From NCBI GenBank assembly GCA_026874595.1, contig CM049321.1:49765297-49829296 (forward strand): a stretch of 64,000 bases of DNA, read 5' to 3'. The stretch comes from Sipunculus nudus. Taxonomy: Eukaryota; Annelida; Sipuncula; Golfingiida; Sipunculidae. Positions 35,663 through 47,316 of this stretch are shown in pieces. A program made the translations under genes and the position numbers. Each line of letters begins with the position of its first letter. Positions within the stretch are counted from its first letter, which is position 1. The notes below the pieces were generated by a model, which worked only from the letters and a program-made list of their open reading frames with translations, was not told the origin of the DNA and made no database searches.

Positions 35663-36463
35663 TTAATACCGGTACAACATCGTTTCGAATTCCAGTGAAC
35701 TGATGATTCGATGAATTAAACAGGCAGTGATTCGGATCCATCACAAAGTCATGTCGGTCATGCTCTGTTTCAAACTTTGAGCGCTTCCCACAAATGTAGA
35801 AAAAAACTACATTTTCGTAGAATATTGCTATTGATATTTGATTATATGTCTGCCCGGGATATTTAAGATTTGTTTAAAGTAGTTTGAGATTATATATATT
35901 ACGTTTGTATTCTTCTTATTAAGGTTTTGTACCATTACAGATCAGTAGGACCAGTGTTTTCAGCATATTTTCTTATTCTACATGTGCACATAGAACAAAG
36001 TTTACTGAAATTGAGTTGACAGTTAGTCTGGCATCATGACCCCTTTTAACTTTCAGCCAAAAGGGGATATTGAAATGCATAAAAGCCAAAAAGCAAGGGA
36101 CTTTCGATTGGAGTTTATTTTTTTCCGGTGATCAAAAGTGCAGCAATGTTTCTACATTTGTATTTTCAAGAAAAATTGCAATTTTTAAGTGAATCGATCT
36201 TTATATGTTTTATACTTTATTCTTTATTGGCCTGCTTCTGTGCATGTTGGTGGACTTTGGCAGTCTAATTTATTTTATTTATAAACCTTTGCCAGTTTTT
36301 CTTTTTACTTATGACTGTCTGTTAGTCTATTTGTTCGCTTCGCTTGTCTGACTGTCTACCTGACTATCATCTTCTTGATTGGAAAACTCTCTGACAGGCT
36401 GGCTCACTATGTAACCGGTACACCGTTTTTTTTTTTCATTTTGACTCTCTGATCAAATGACTG

Positions 36464-36856
36464 TCACAGTTTGTGATCTTTTGAGCTCGGGTGCCTTTTC
36501 ACAAAATAAATTTGCATATCATTTGCATGGACTTGTAGGTCTTGACAGGGCAAACATTTTAAGCGGTCATTTGAAACATTTTGGTAAAGTGTTGCAAAGT
36601 TAGGGCTATTTGAATCTTCCATAACCCTAAGTATCTGCCTCCAGCTATAAAAGTAGGAGTGGTTAAAATGTTCATGGGTGGTATCTTCCATCTTCATTTT
36701 AATTGCTGGCAACATCCATTTTTTATTTGATAGACCTAGAACTTTATGAAAATACTCATTAAAATAAATCACAAGGGGTGCACCTTGACCCCCACTAGCC
36801 CATGGCCTAGGTTTTCTGGAAATGCGATCATATATATTTGTATTCCCGAATCCCAT
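36464..36856 (-). CDS. Candidate coding remnant B in copy 3
   Basis: Identical in protein to 26694-27086. Confidence 0.28.
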   Translation of the reverse strand: MGFGNTNIYDRISRKPRPWASGGQGAPLVIYFNEYFHKVLGLSNKKWMLPAIKMKMEDTTHEHFNHSYFYSWRQILRVMEDSNSPNFATLYQNVSNDRLKCLPCQDLQVHANDMQIYFVKRHPSSKDHKL

Positions 36857-38227
36857 AGGGAGTTAATCTTTGAATGTATCTTGATAAATATATGCTCCTT
36901 ATTTTGAATTATTATGACCGTTTTAGAATTTTCAGAGAATGAGACAACGGGTTAGTTCCCGGGAGCTGTTTTCCTTCTGCAACGATTTATAATAGTAACA
37001 CAATGGATCACAATACATCATGAAGGAGATGTAAATATGTTAATGGTATTGAGAATTCCCCTTTTGGGTTTGTTTTGTTTGAAATGCCAATAGACGAGAG
37101 GGACTGCTCATACATAAGTTGTGTTTCCATATCCGTGCCTTTGTTTGTCTCAGGATCACGTTCTCCTTTTAGGAGATTTTAACAAAACGATACTGAGGAT
37201 AATACTAGGGAAGACCTTAATAAAATATCCGATAAACTGAAGCATTTGGCTGGTTTGGCTTTGCAGAGGCATGCGCTTTACCGAGTTCCACTTTATATTA
37301 TTTATTTGATAAAGAATATGGTTAAGCATGGAGATTTACATGAGCAACTGAGGATCCGTTCTTTTAAGACCTTCTGCCGGCGGACATTGTTCTTTAGCCT
37401 TAGCGTTTTTGCGGAACCCGGAAACGTTGCTTTCTTTTCTTTTTAAATGTGCATCGATTCAGTTGTTTACCTACTTTTTTACAATGTATCTCTACATCAG
37501 GACAAGTTATGTTATTTGTCACTTGATTTAAATTTTAATTGCTTATTGACATTTTCGGGAGATAATTTTCGGTTATAACAAATCGAAAATAATTATTATA
37601 ACACTAGTTATTTGTGAGAATGGCCAACGTTCAGTGTTCGTTATTCTGATAGTCGCTCTTAAAGCTGAATCATGGGTGAAAGATAATCTAAAAATATAGA
37701 TCACTAAGATTTTGTGAGACATATTTCACGCCAAAATGATCCTCATCAAACTGTGCTGTGTTGGTTTTTGTACCTGCTACGGTTTAAGGGAAAGATTCCT
37801 CTAGATGTGCTGTGGAGATCCAGAACACGGTACCTCTAAAGTTTAATGGACTTTTGCATGCTTTTTTCCGAAATGCTTCACAACATGTTAACAACAGCCT
37901 GTTCATAACATGTTACGTTAGTTTGCTCACAAATAAATTGAAGGTAGAAGTAAATAAATAGGTATGATATAGAGATAAACTTGTCTATTCGCAGAACCTA
38001 TTCAATCAAAGATACCTTAAAAATAAAATTAAAATAATAGAAATTGATCCACAAACATGGTTACTCTTTGTGTAAGATTTAATTAATGCAGTATTCAAGA
38101 CAGTGTTATTTGTCTTGTGTCCGATTTATTATTTTATTAAAGTATCATTCATTGTTTACCATGGCAATTTGTCTTTACATAGTGGTGCGCCCTATTTAAA
38201 TGTATTTAACTGACCGGTCCGCTACAG

Positions 38228-38350
38228 TCACTCCAATAGCCACCCCGAAAATTAAACCAATGTTGCAAAAGGGAGAACCGTGCGTTTTGCTACTCGACGA
38301 TTCGAAGAAATGTTCGTCCTACATTCTTAATTGGTGTCATAATTGGGAAG
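38228..38350 (+). CDS. Candidate 123-nt symmetric exon, copy 3
   Basis: Third in-step copy of the 28458-28580 exon, with the same splice signals and phase. Confidence 0.33.
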
Positions 38351-39883
38351 GTAAGATTGGACAGATCAATTATCAGTATAAAACGTTTTCTCACATTGCA
38401 TGTTGAAAAAAAGTTATATGGGAGGTCGCGAAAACAAATATTCACCTGTCTGGACTGCATATCTGGAGCAAAAAGGGAGTACACATTGTAAATGTTCTTC
38501 TAGTGCTGAATACTAAATGTTCCTGATGAAACACAGATATTTGTAGCAGTACGTTTGTCTGGAGGAGAAATATGGTGGATTTTTGAATGCATGTCAGAGC
38601 GAATTAGTCTTACTAGCAGAGTTACACTTAAGGATGTATTTTTCTTGAATCAGAACTTTCAAACGAAGGTTTTGTAATTAGCAATAACTTTTAGCATACA
38701 ATTTAACCACTAACGTTTCTTATGTATGAGGAGAATAGCTATAGGGAAATCTGTAAATATAGTTCGTATAAATATTCTCTCCATGAATATTTGACTACTT
38801 TCTACAAAACACGTAAGGACCTGTTGAGACCACTTCTTTGGAAATTATAATGGATATTATCAAACGATAAAAACTTGTGAGCAACTAATATCAGTCTGTA
38901 TTTCATGTTTTACTTTTAGGTAGTTATAAATTATCAAAAAGGTCTGTTTCAAAGTCAGATCAAAATAATAATTTAGCAAATAGTGGTATTTCATAAGTAT
39001 GCAGGTTAGTCGCTGGATAGCTTACCGTGTTTATTTATAACTCACAACTTTTTTTTAAACCGCATTTTTTTAAGATAGCTATTCATGTACCTTTCCTATA
39101 GTATTTATGTGGTTTCTTACTAACTTTTAAGGAAAGGCTATTTCATGCCCTTCTGTCTGATGTATGAGATTATGTATCTGCAAGTTGTTACTGAATACAG
39201 GAATGATGACAAACGGCCAAACCACGAAAATTAACGTGATTGGTTACTTTTACGCTGAAACTGAAAGATCACCAGCTGCAACATTTCCTTTTCAAAACTA
39301 AGGAAAGTGTTTAGATTTTTTCATCTGGCATCATACATGTTAAAATAACGTGGATATAAACAAACCGGGCAGTCTGTATACGGTGGGTCTGCGTTTCCTG
39401 GGGCTAGTTTTACAAAAGGTGCAAGGTATTGTTTTAACTTATTAGACGGAAATATGGGAATAAGCCGCTTTAACAAAAAAACTATTTTCCTTTTTTAATT
39501 AAAAACATATATACACATATATATGTAATTATTTAAATTTGTCTCACGAAATATTGATTTAATATGACGATAATAACAACGGAATTATTTAGGATACTTG
39601 CATTTTGTATATTAACAGTTCCAAAGAATGCATATTATTCGCGTGTGACAGGGATATTTTGAGCCAATTTCATCGATTCCATCGGCGAAGCATATTTTTT
39701 TACCATTGACCTCTGGCAACGACAGAATTGTAGGCCTTTTTCATTCTACAAGTTGACTAAAAAATTATTTAACTATTGGTTTTAAAGACCTTTTTAAAAA
39801 TACAGATTAATTTTTAATATAATTTCTTTCTTAAAGACCAAGAACCGAACAAAATATTGTCTCCTCTTTAAATTGTTTATGAC

Positions 39884-39950
<67 letters not shown>

Positions 39951-39954
39951 ATAT
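39884..39954. repeat. (TA)n tract at the end of the triplication
   Basis: TA-rich run with one C interruption near 39898 and TAATATAATA irregularity at its right end. It abuts the last base of copy 3 directly. Confidence 0.95.
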
Positions 39955-41802
39955 GGAACAAAAGACATAGAATCATTCAAGGGAAACGATCCGCCGTAGC
40001 ATGTTTGTTTAATGTATTGATTTATCTTTCTCCACCAAGCCAAACGCTGGCTTTGTTGGCAAGAGCCCTTCCCGATTGGTTTCAAACAGCGATGTAAGCA
40101 AATGCATAATAATATTTCTAGGAATGTCTTTTACAACTCTTTAAACGAAAAGTGCCAGGCATGGAGAAGGAATTGTGTGTAAGACAACAGAAGAAAACAA
40201 ATCATGCCATAAAGAATTATGTCTTTGTTTAGTACCCCAAAAAAATGTTAGGCATATTTCTAATTTGTACAATTATGTATGTAAATCATGAATGTTACAG
40301 TAGTGTAACTTTTTTTCTGTTTCAAAATTTCGTTGTATTTTTACTGTTACAATATAAAGAGAAATAGATGTCGATGATGATATACAAAGCGTGAATAATA
40401 TTCCAGAGACAGGAAGAACAAGGGTAAAATAAACTTCATATGTAGTGTCCTACGGTCCTAGGTTTTAGCTGTTGGAACCAGATCGGATCTAATTTGTAAA
40501 AGGCAGCTTATTGAGCAATAAACTGAAAAAAAAGGGAAAATAAACAAACAAAGGTCTTCTAAGACTTAACATCTCATATATACTCGCTTCTTTATGGCCT
40601 TTATTTTTCTCAAGGAGTGGGTGACATATTACCGTAAATGTATTATATTCAGATAAAACCAAATAATATTAATTAGTATATAAAGAAATTAATGCACTCT
40701 ATATGAGGGTATAACAGTTTAATAAGAATTGTATGACAATGAATTACACCTCTATTCGATTTATGGTGCTCTATAAAATGATTAATATTAAACTTTGATA
40801 CAAAAATGAGCAGTTGTATAGCCGTACCTCTTGTTTTATAGTTTTGCATTAAATCCCAAATATATATCATCCGTGCCTTAGAGCAAACTCGTTTCTAGTA
40901 ACGATATCAATAGGCACCTTATTAGGACAGAAAATTGCCTCAATGACTCACCTTGTCAGTTAACTCGAGATCACATAATAATTATGACTCTGAGATGGGA
41001 TAATTTTTTATCAAAATGAATATGTTATTTATCGGGCAGAAAAAAAGCCGTTTCATCATTCCACGTACACCTAAATACAATAGTGATCAACCTTAAATTA
41101 TGTTTAAGATGTAAGCAAGTATCGCTTCTTTTCAGGTTCATACTAAATATACCTACGATTAGGCTTTTCTTATTATCTCGGCAATAACATTTTACTTTAG
41201 TTGATGGTCGCAATACTAAAGACGGATACATAAAACAAATTGCACCACGGCGGTTTTCGACCAGCCATCACACGCCATAAAATGTATTTTTCTCCATGCT
41301 TCTTATAAATAAATGGCATTTGAAACTTATTTCTTTATTTTACTAATTATTGTATACGCTAAAAGTTTTCGAACGGGAATAAGTGTTTACATGGAAGGGA
41401 TAATGCCCAAATGTCAGTTCCTTGAATAAATGGTGATATAAACCCTACGGTCCGATTGATTGACAGGCATTTTTCTGATATTCCCTATATTCAAAACGAC
41501 ATGATTTCCTGAGATCCTAGAATAAACTTAATTCATACTGGTACTGTACGTACTTTAATAAAACAGTTCAATTTTGAGCAGAAGCAGTTCCATACAATTA
41601 TGAATGACACAAACTTTAATTTCAATTTTCATATATAGATAGCAATCATATGTCTTAAAAATTTGATTATATTATGCACACTTATGCTATTGTTTGATTT
41701 TTTTCTAATAATGATTCACCAATTTTGTGAGCATTTATTCATTTCTGTATATACACATTTAAAGATCGGAGAATAAAATACACAAGAAACAATTGAAGGT
41801 TG

Positions 41803-41805
<3 letters not shown>
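39955..41805. other. No feature seen
   Basis: AT-rich DNA without supported exons or repeats. Confidence 0.42.

Positions 41806-41875
<70 letters not shown>
41806..41875. repeat. (TA)n microsatellite
   Basis: About 35 TA units; no SINE tail recognised alongside. Confidence 0.97.
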
Positions 41876-41880
<5 letters not shown>

Positions 41881-44394
41881 TTAACTGATAAATTATGACC
41901 TCAAACAGTATACTGTGAGAATGCAATAAAACACTCCTAGATACTATAATAAATCGATTTGTCTTTATTACGTCTCGATTAATAAGGAATATATTTCTAG
42001 TCCTACGTGCAGTGTATAATAATATTCTCGCTTGTTTAACTGATAATTTTCTTTACCAACCCATTCTTTTCAACAAAATCGGGCTCGAAACGTGCTATTT
42101 CTCCATGCGGAGCTACCTGAAACAGTAGCATTTTATAGATCCAGTTAAAATTTATCCACCATAAACAGGCACATTGATCAGTGTGGTTGAAAGCTTTGGG
42201 TTTTCTTCAATTTTGCCAAATAGAACTGCGGATATCCATATTTTTAATTGATTAATGGGAATAGCTTGAATCTATTGGGAAGTACCCGTCTAGGTGGATA
42301 ATACTATTAACCTAAGACTGATCTGTCTCGTAATAAAACGGATAACCCTGCATCAAATTTTATTCATTCTTTTATTTGTTGCTCTACAAGAATCCCACGC
42401 TCATTTATAATTCTATGATACGCGTCCACACTTTACGGTTATTGTGTCTCAGATCATAACAATTTATATTCAGGTGTAGGAGAATATTGGATACAATCTA
42501 TTGTTTTAATAAGGCTTTTAGTGTAGTTGGATTTGGCTTGATTTTCATCGAGTTAATAAGATACAAATTTCATTTCAAAAGAGTTTTCACCAATTCATTA
42601 GGTTATCTTCCCACCTGCCCGCCTTAAATTTTTTTACCGTGTGCCCCTTATGTGAAGTTACGCTTACGAAGCTATTGGATTTCTCAGGCTCGCCATTGGC
42701 CTCTCTGATATGGTCGCCCCCCCCCCCGATTTACGTACTTAACACACGTTCCAACCGCATTTATTTTACTTTCTTTGTAACAAATGGATGCTATTTCCGA
42801 CTCCGATCCAGTAGAAGATCATAAACATAATTAAGTATAAGAATTAAATAATACACAATTATTGCTGCATCAATCAAAAACCACTCTTAAGTTGTATGCG
42901 TTATCTTTCGTGTGATTTCCCTGTGTGTTGTTTTATACTGTTGTCTTTATGTGACTCGATTTATTCATGTCCTCAGCGTGTTCATTTATTTTCCTTGCTA
43001 GCTCCGTCTGGACCTATTCTATGAAGCTGTGCCCGAGTTCTATATTTTTATATTTCTTTATTTTTAATTGAATGCGTAACATGTTATGTATAAGTTTCAG
43101 GAATGTATTTTTATAACTCTTCTCGGGATGGTGTAAATCATATATTACATACATATTACATTTAATTCAGAAAGAGATATAACGTGCCCCATACATGCAT
43201 TTTCAACCAACCATGCTCGACGCTTTGAGTAATGAAATCACACAGGCAATTGGACTGGTATCATATTTTAATAAGATGTGTAAACGGCACCAAAACGTAG
43301 ACAACTCAGCTTTAAAAATAACTACTGCATCCTCCGTATTGGACTCTAAACCATCTGTGAGATAAATAACATGACCAAAACATAATGAATGTTTTCTCTC
43401 CCCTCATTCAGTTTAAGTTTTCATTTGAACATTTTTCGTGATAGGTCAATTGGTCTCAATTTCCTTTCCCCTAGTCATATATGAAATTAAACTTTAAAAA
43501 TTGTATTTCAACTTTACCAACCTTATATCTTATAACAATAAGTAATTTTTCTTTTTGGAAACAATTCCCTACACAAGTTCTTGTCAGAAAAGCTGGAATC
43601 ACATGCCTGTTTTTATTTTTCTCACGTTTACAATTTCTGGCTAGAGTGACAGAAGGTTAAATGCCACTCAGAATAGATCTCGAACCAGTTATTTCATACC
43701 AAACCTTTGAATGTTCTGAGAATAAATCATTTTGAAGAACATGTTACAAAAATCATTAAAGTCATAGCATGCAACCTTGAAATATAATGAAGCAACTGCA
43801 GGCAGCTGGACCTTTAACGGCGGTAGATATGTTATAGGTTGATGGTCTCTGTGTATTCTAATATCACCCACTGACTTACAGTTAATCGGGGTCATTATTG
43901 GTTGACTCAACAGCAGTAAATTGTACGCTCTGTGCATATTTCGCAAAAACATGTCAAATGGATTGTCTGCAAAATCGTGATTTGTCTATCTATCAACATG
44001 GGAAATCATGCTTAGAAGGGTACTCGTTTTTACAGTCATCCTTCGAAAGGGTCAGTTTATTATTGCATCAAACGGAAGATTAAAATAAAAATATTGATAA
44101 CGTCATAATATTTGGCAATTTTGGTTTGGTTTCTTTTTGTGAAATATACTTGAAAGAACAAGAAAATAAAATCATTTAAGTAAATGATATTTTTTCTTTG
44201 GTGTGCTACTATAATATAGCAATGCTTTTATAAATTTTATGCCATCAACGCGTGTCTTGTGACTTTTTGGGCGCTTATTAATAGCGACACCATCAAAAAT
44301 TTTCTCGGAGTCTTCCCTTTGGGGGTCCTTGCTTTTAGGTAAATGAAAATACATTAAAACCAGGAAAGCACTCAGAGAACGCAGACTTTCGCCA
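41876..44394. other. No gene seen; one C11 run
   Basis: AT-rich. A C11 homopolymer lies at 42717-42727. An 87-codon minus-strand frame (43689-43952) has no motif or clear splice sites. Nothing else is supported. Confidence 0.4.
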
Positions 44395-44950
44395 AGGCAT
44401 GTTGATCACTACCCCTTAAGGAACTGCTATAAAAGCTGCAATATTCCCTTAAAACATTCCTGGATCAAGATTGTTATTCGTATCAAAATCTAATCAAAAT
44501 CTATCACCATTGTCAAGCTTTCCTGATTTTTTTTTCAAAATCTGTCCATCAATAACTTTTTGACTAAAGCTGCTAGCAGACAAACAGGCAAACCAAAGAA
44601 ACGTAACATCTGCCGCTTTGCGGAGGTAACAAACAGGTAAAAACTCGAATATATTTGCAGACTAAAGCTAAAAATTTCTTTTGTAGGCCTCCGGAATGCG
44701 GGATGCGATATGCGTATAAAATCAGTACACGTATTGAGAAATTCAGAATGTTAGACTAGTCATGGGCGGATCGGGCATGTGGAATGCGTATCCGGCAAAA
44801 TAATCGCTAGGAGCCTACCTGAGCGATTTTTCTTAAAGTTTCTGGATGGTATCTAGGGTCAACACACATATACACCTGAAAAAATACGTAAACCGCCGTG
44901 CAGGTTCATATGAAATCTCTCAACACGCATTCCGTTTTCTGTACATGTAT
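44395..44950 (-). repeat. Dispersed repeat family C, copy 1 (inverted)
   Basis: The reverse complement aligns with 49840-50260. Shared landmarks, read on the minus strand, are TTTCATATGAACCTGC, CCTAGATACCA, TTTGCCGGATACGCATTCC, TTACCTCC near a CGC stretch, TTTGTCTG.TAGCA, GTCAAAAAGT and CAGGAA/CAGGAT. The element type is uncertain. I believe a similar TTTGTCTGTTAGCA...GTCAAAAAGT motif occurs as a dispersed repeat in other marine invertebrates, but could not check this. The 103-codon open frame at 44846-45157 begins inside it and is not a gene. Confidence 0.72.
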
Positions 44951-45217
44951 AAGGAATTTTATAGGTTACCACTGACAAAAATAGCCCTCGAAACTTGCCA
45001 AATTCGGATTTTTGGACCATCTCTCGTGGTGGTGGGGTTTGGTGGAGCTAGACACATTCCTGCACTGCCCATGACGTACTGGTACGTCCCTTATAATGAT
45101 TCCCCCAGTGCCTACGACGTGCGGGTACGTCCTTTATTTTTCAGTGGATTTACATAAGAATTGTCATACATTTCTCAATATATAGTCCACAGTAACTGCA
45201 TAATATGTGGCGTACGT

Positions 45218-45275
45218 ATCGAGAGTCCTGCTCTCGTACAGCGTAGCGTATTAAGAGAGAACGGAAGCTTGGACT
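45218..45275 (+). repeat. Dispersed repeat family B, copy 2
   Basis: Its core (45231-45263) matches the reverse complement of 14663-14695. It includes a small internal palindrome-like GAGAGTCCTGCTCTC. Confidence 0.5.
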
Positions 45276-45589
45276 AGTCCACGGATGCAAGGAAGGCCTA
45301 AGAGTAATACACCTCGTTTGCAGATCCGAAACTGGACGCTCTTTGCGTACGATCACAAGCTGTTGGTATTTATAAACAGCAGCCGGAATTTATATTACAG
45401 TTAGCAGACATTTTTTTTACTTTAATATCAACGCATTTAAAAATTACTTGTATGATCTGATATTACTTTGCAGTAAATGAATATGCATACATGTAATGCA
45501 CAATAAAAAGTTACGAGTCCAGAGAGATTTCCGAGTCGGTTGAAAAGTGTAGGCTATAATTATTAGAAAAAGCACCGTCAAAACTTGTT

Positions 45590-45650
45590 GGTCTAGTGGC
45601 GGCGTGTCGGACTTCTACTGTACCACATAGGCCCGACTCCCAAATATTGC
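45590..45650 (+). mobile_element. tRNA-like SINE head or tRNA pseudogene
   Basis: GTTGGTCTAGTGG near 45590 is a good A box of the Glu/Asp/Val tRNA type, followed by GCGGCGTGTCGGACTTCTA and a degenerate B region (AGGCCCGACTCCC). The stems do not close, so it is not a functional tRNA. A body or tail matching another copy was not found. Confidence 0.4.
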
Positions 45651-45919
45651 ATATTTTTCCTCTTTATATCACTCCGCAGAGTAAATCTTTATTCTTTACA
45701 TGATTTTTTTATTTTTATGTTGGTTCTGATGTAAACTGATTGACTGTTGGTATCACATAAAATTAGGTTTGCATGTATACTCTGTAACCTATTCTTGATA
45801 CTGATGACGATGGTCTATGAGCCATTTCTGTTTGCAGAATAGTGTTGTCACAACAGTTACCTTATTCAATGATTAGTCACTTATTATGAGCGTCATTTAG
45901 TGTCAATTTAGGTGTGTTT

Positions 45920-45942
45920 GGGGAGGGGGGCGGGGATGGGGG
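45920..45942 (+). promoter_or_regulatory. G-quadruplex motif
   Basis: Four G tracts of 4, 6, 4 and 5 are separated by loops A, C and AT. This meets the strict intramolecular G-quadruplex pattern and is rare in DNA this AT-rich. It lies about 290 bp before a CRE/CArG cluster, so a regulatory region is conceivable. Biological function is inferred only. Confidence 0.55.
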
Positions 45943-46231
45943 TATCCACGCACGCTTGCATTCCCATGTCCCATTCTAGCCCATTTCGTCGTAACGCTTG
46001 ACCCGTGGTGCCCTGGTCCACTCGCACACCCTGACTCCCGAAAAAAAGTTGCTGACTGCTGTATTGGCCTATTTTATTGAATATTATGGTGGACAGAAAA
46101 TGTGGTAAGTCATTTACTTTCTTATAACAACAGGGCCCATTACTATAAAAACAACGAACAACAATTGGGAACTTACGCGCTTCGTTGATTTACTGACATC
46201 TTTCAGGGAAACAGCGCGTATACACGTGTAC

Positions 46232-46286
46232 TGACGTCATTGTCCTCTATTACGTCACAACTCGCCCACCAAATATGGCCATATGG
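46232..46286 (+). promoter_or_regulatory. Candidate CRE and CArG cluster
   Basis: A perfect CRE TGACGTCA (46232-46239), a second site TTACGTCA (46250-46257), a CArG box CCAAATATGG (46269-46278, fits CC(A/T)6GG) and an adjacent CCATATGG (46279-46286) occur within 55 bp. In animals, CREB and serum-response factor bind such sites at activity-dependent promoters. No coding exon follows closely on either strand. Confidence 0.3.
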
Positions 46287-46429
46287 TCACCTGCTCCGTC
46301 CCAGTGAACAAATTACGCAATAAACCCCCCATAATTTACTAGACCTCATTCCGGGGTTATTTACGCATGGGTGGGCGTGAAGTGGATTCTACCAAAACCT
46401 TGATACAATTGAAATAACTCCCGTCAGGC

Positions 46430-46760
46430 TGCCATGATTGGTTAGCACTAATGTTACTACAAGGTCAATGCACTGATTACCATTCCGTAATGTGACAACA
46501 TCCAGCTTCTGTTGGAGCATGGGGGTGAAATCCAGGAGGTCGTGAGTTGGAATCTCACCCGATGCTAAGAGTTTGGTAATGATCCGACCTGACCCTGGAT
46601 GCGAGTTCTTCATGTTTAATTAGACTGTAACCCATAGCCCAGTTGGCCTTTTGGAGTTAAGAGCCAGCAATGAGCATATCGCACACCCAAGACTATTAGG
46701 AGAGGCACGCAGAGCCTGGATAAAGCCAGGATTATTGCATGAAGGTCCCTGTTACGAAGT
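46430..46760 (+). mobile_element. Putative tRNA-derived SINE
   Basis: GATTGGTTAGCACTAATG (about 46436) resembles an A box, and GGTCGTGAGTTGGAATCTCACCC (46538-46560) resembles a T arm with B box, though the spacing is long and may include an insertion. The body after it has no other copy in the window. Boundaries are rough. The minus-strand open frame 46389-46613 runs through the tRNA-like part and is a shadow. Confidence 0.4.
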
Positions 46761-47273
46761 TCGAAAGTTGAATGAAATTTTTCAGATTTAAATATTACTT
46801 AGTTTAGCAAGATGAACAAATTGGAGGCGCGGTTACTTTCACAAACAACAATTGTAAAAGATACCATGATCCTATGAAAATACATGAGCGATACAATATT
46901 AAACATTAAAGATAAAATATTATCTCACTCTTTTTTTTTGCTTTAAATATTAAGTTTTCAAGCGAATTCAGTTTAGCTGCTTCAATTGTTGTCCTTATTT
47001 TCGATGCGAGTGCCCATTTTGAACTTTACAAGAATAAGACATTTTTGGATGCAAATACCAAATTGAATGTTTATGTTTTTGCCCGACTGATCGCAGTCCA
47101 AACATGTTTTACTTTGAATTATGTACAGGAGTAAGCAAACTATTCATGAATGAGATATAAGCAGATAGCTATTTATAATTTTAATATCTTTTTGTATTAT
47201 TGTATATGATATGTGACATTCCATAATTTGTGAACATTACTAAAGTATAAGAACCGCTGTCCCTTACGGTGAA
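46761..47273. other. No feature seen
   Basis: AT-rich, nothing supported. Confidence 0.4.
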
Positions 47274-47316
47274 ATATATATATATATAAATATATATATA
47301 TGTGTGTGTGTGTGTT
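47274..47316. repeat. Compound (TA)n(TG)n microsatellite
   Basis: An interrupted TA run (47274-47301) passes into seven TG units. Confidence 0.93.

Larger units (their letters stand above)
34999..39883 (+). repeat. 4,885-bp tandem unit, copy 3
   Basis: Last copy. It ends at TTTATG (39876-39881), after which the sequence passes into a (TA)n tract instead of another unit. Apart from T-run lengths I found no difference from copy 2. Confidence 0.95.

Noticed and set aside
45590-46560. Functional tRNA genes at the tRNA-like sequences
   Set aside because: Box-like motifs are present but acceptor and anticodon stems do not pair, and spacing is wrong for a working tRNA.
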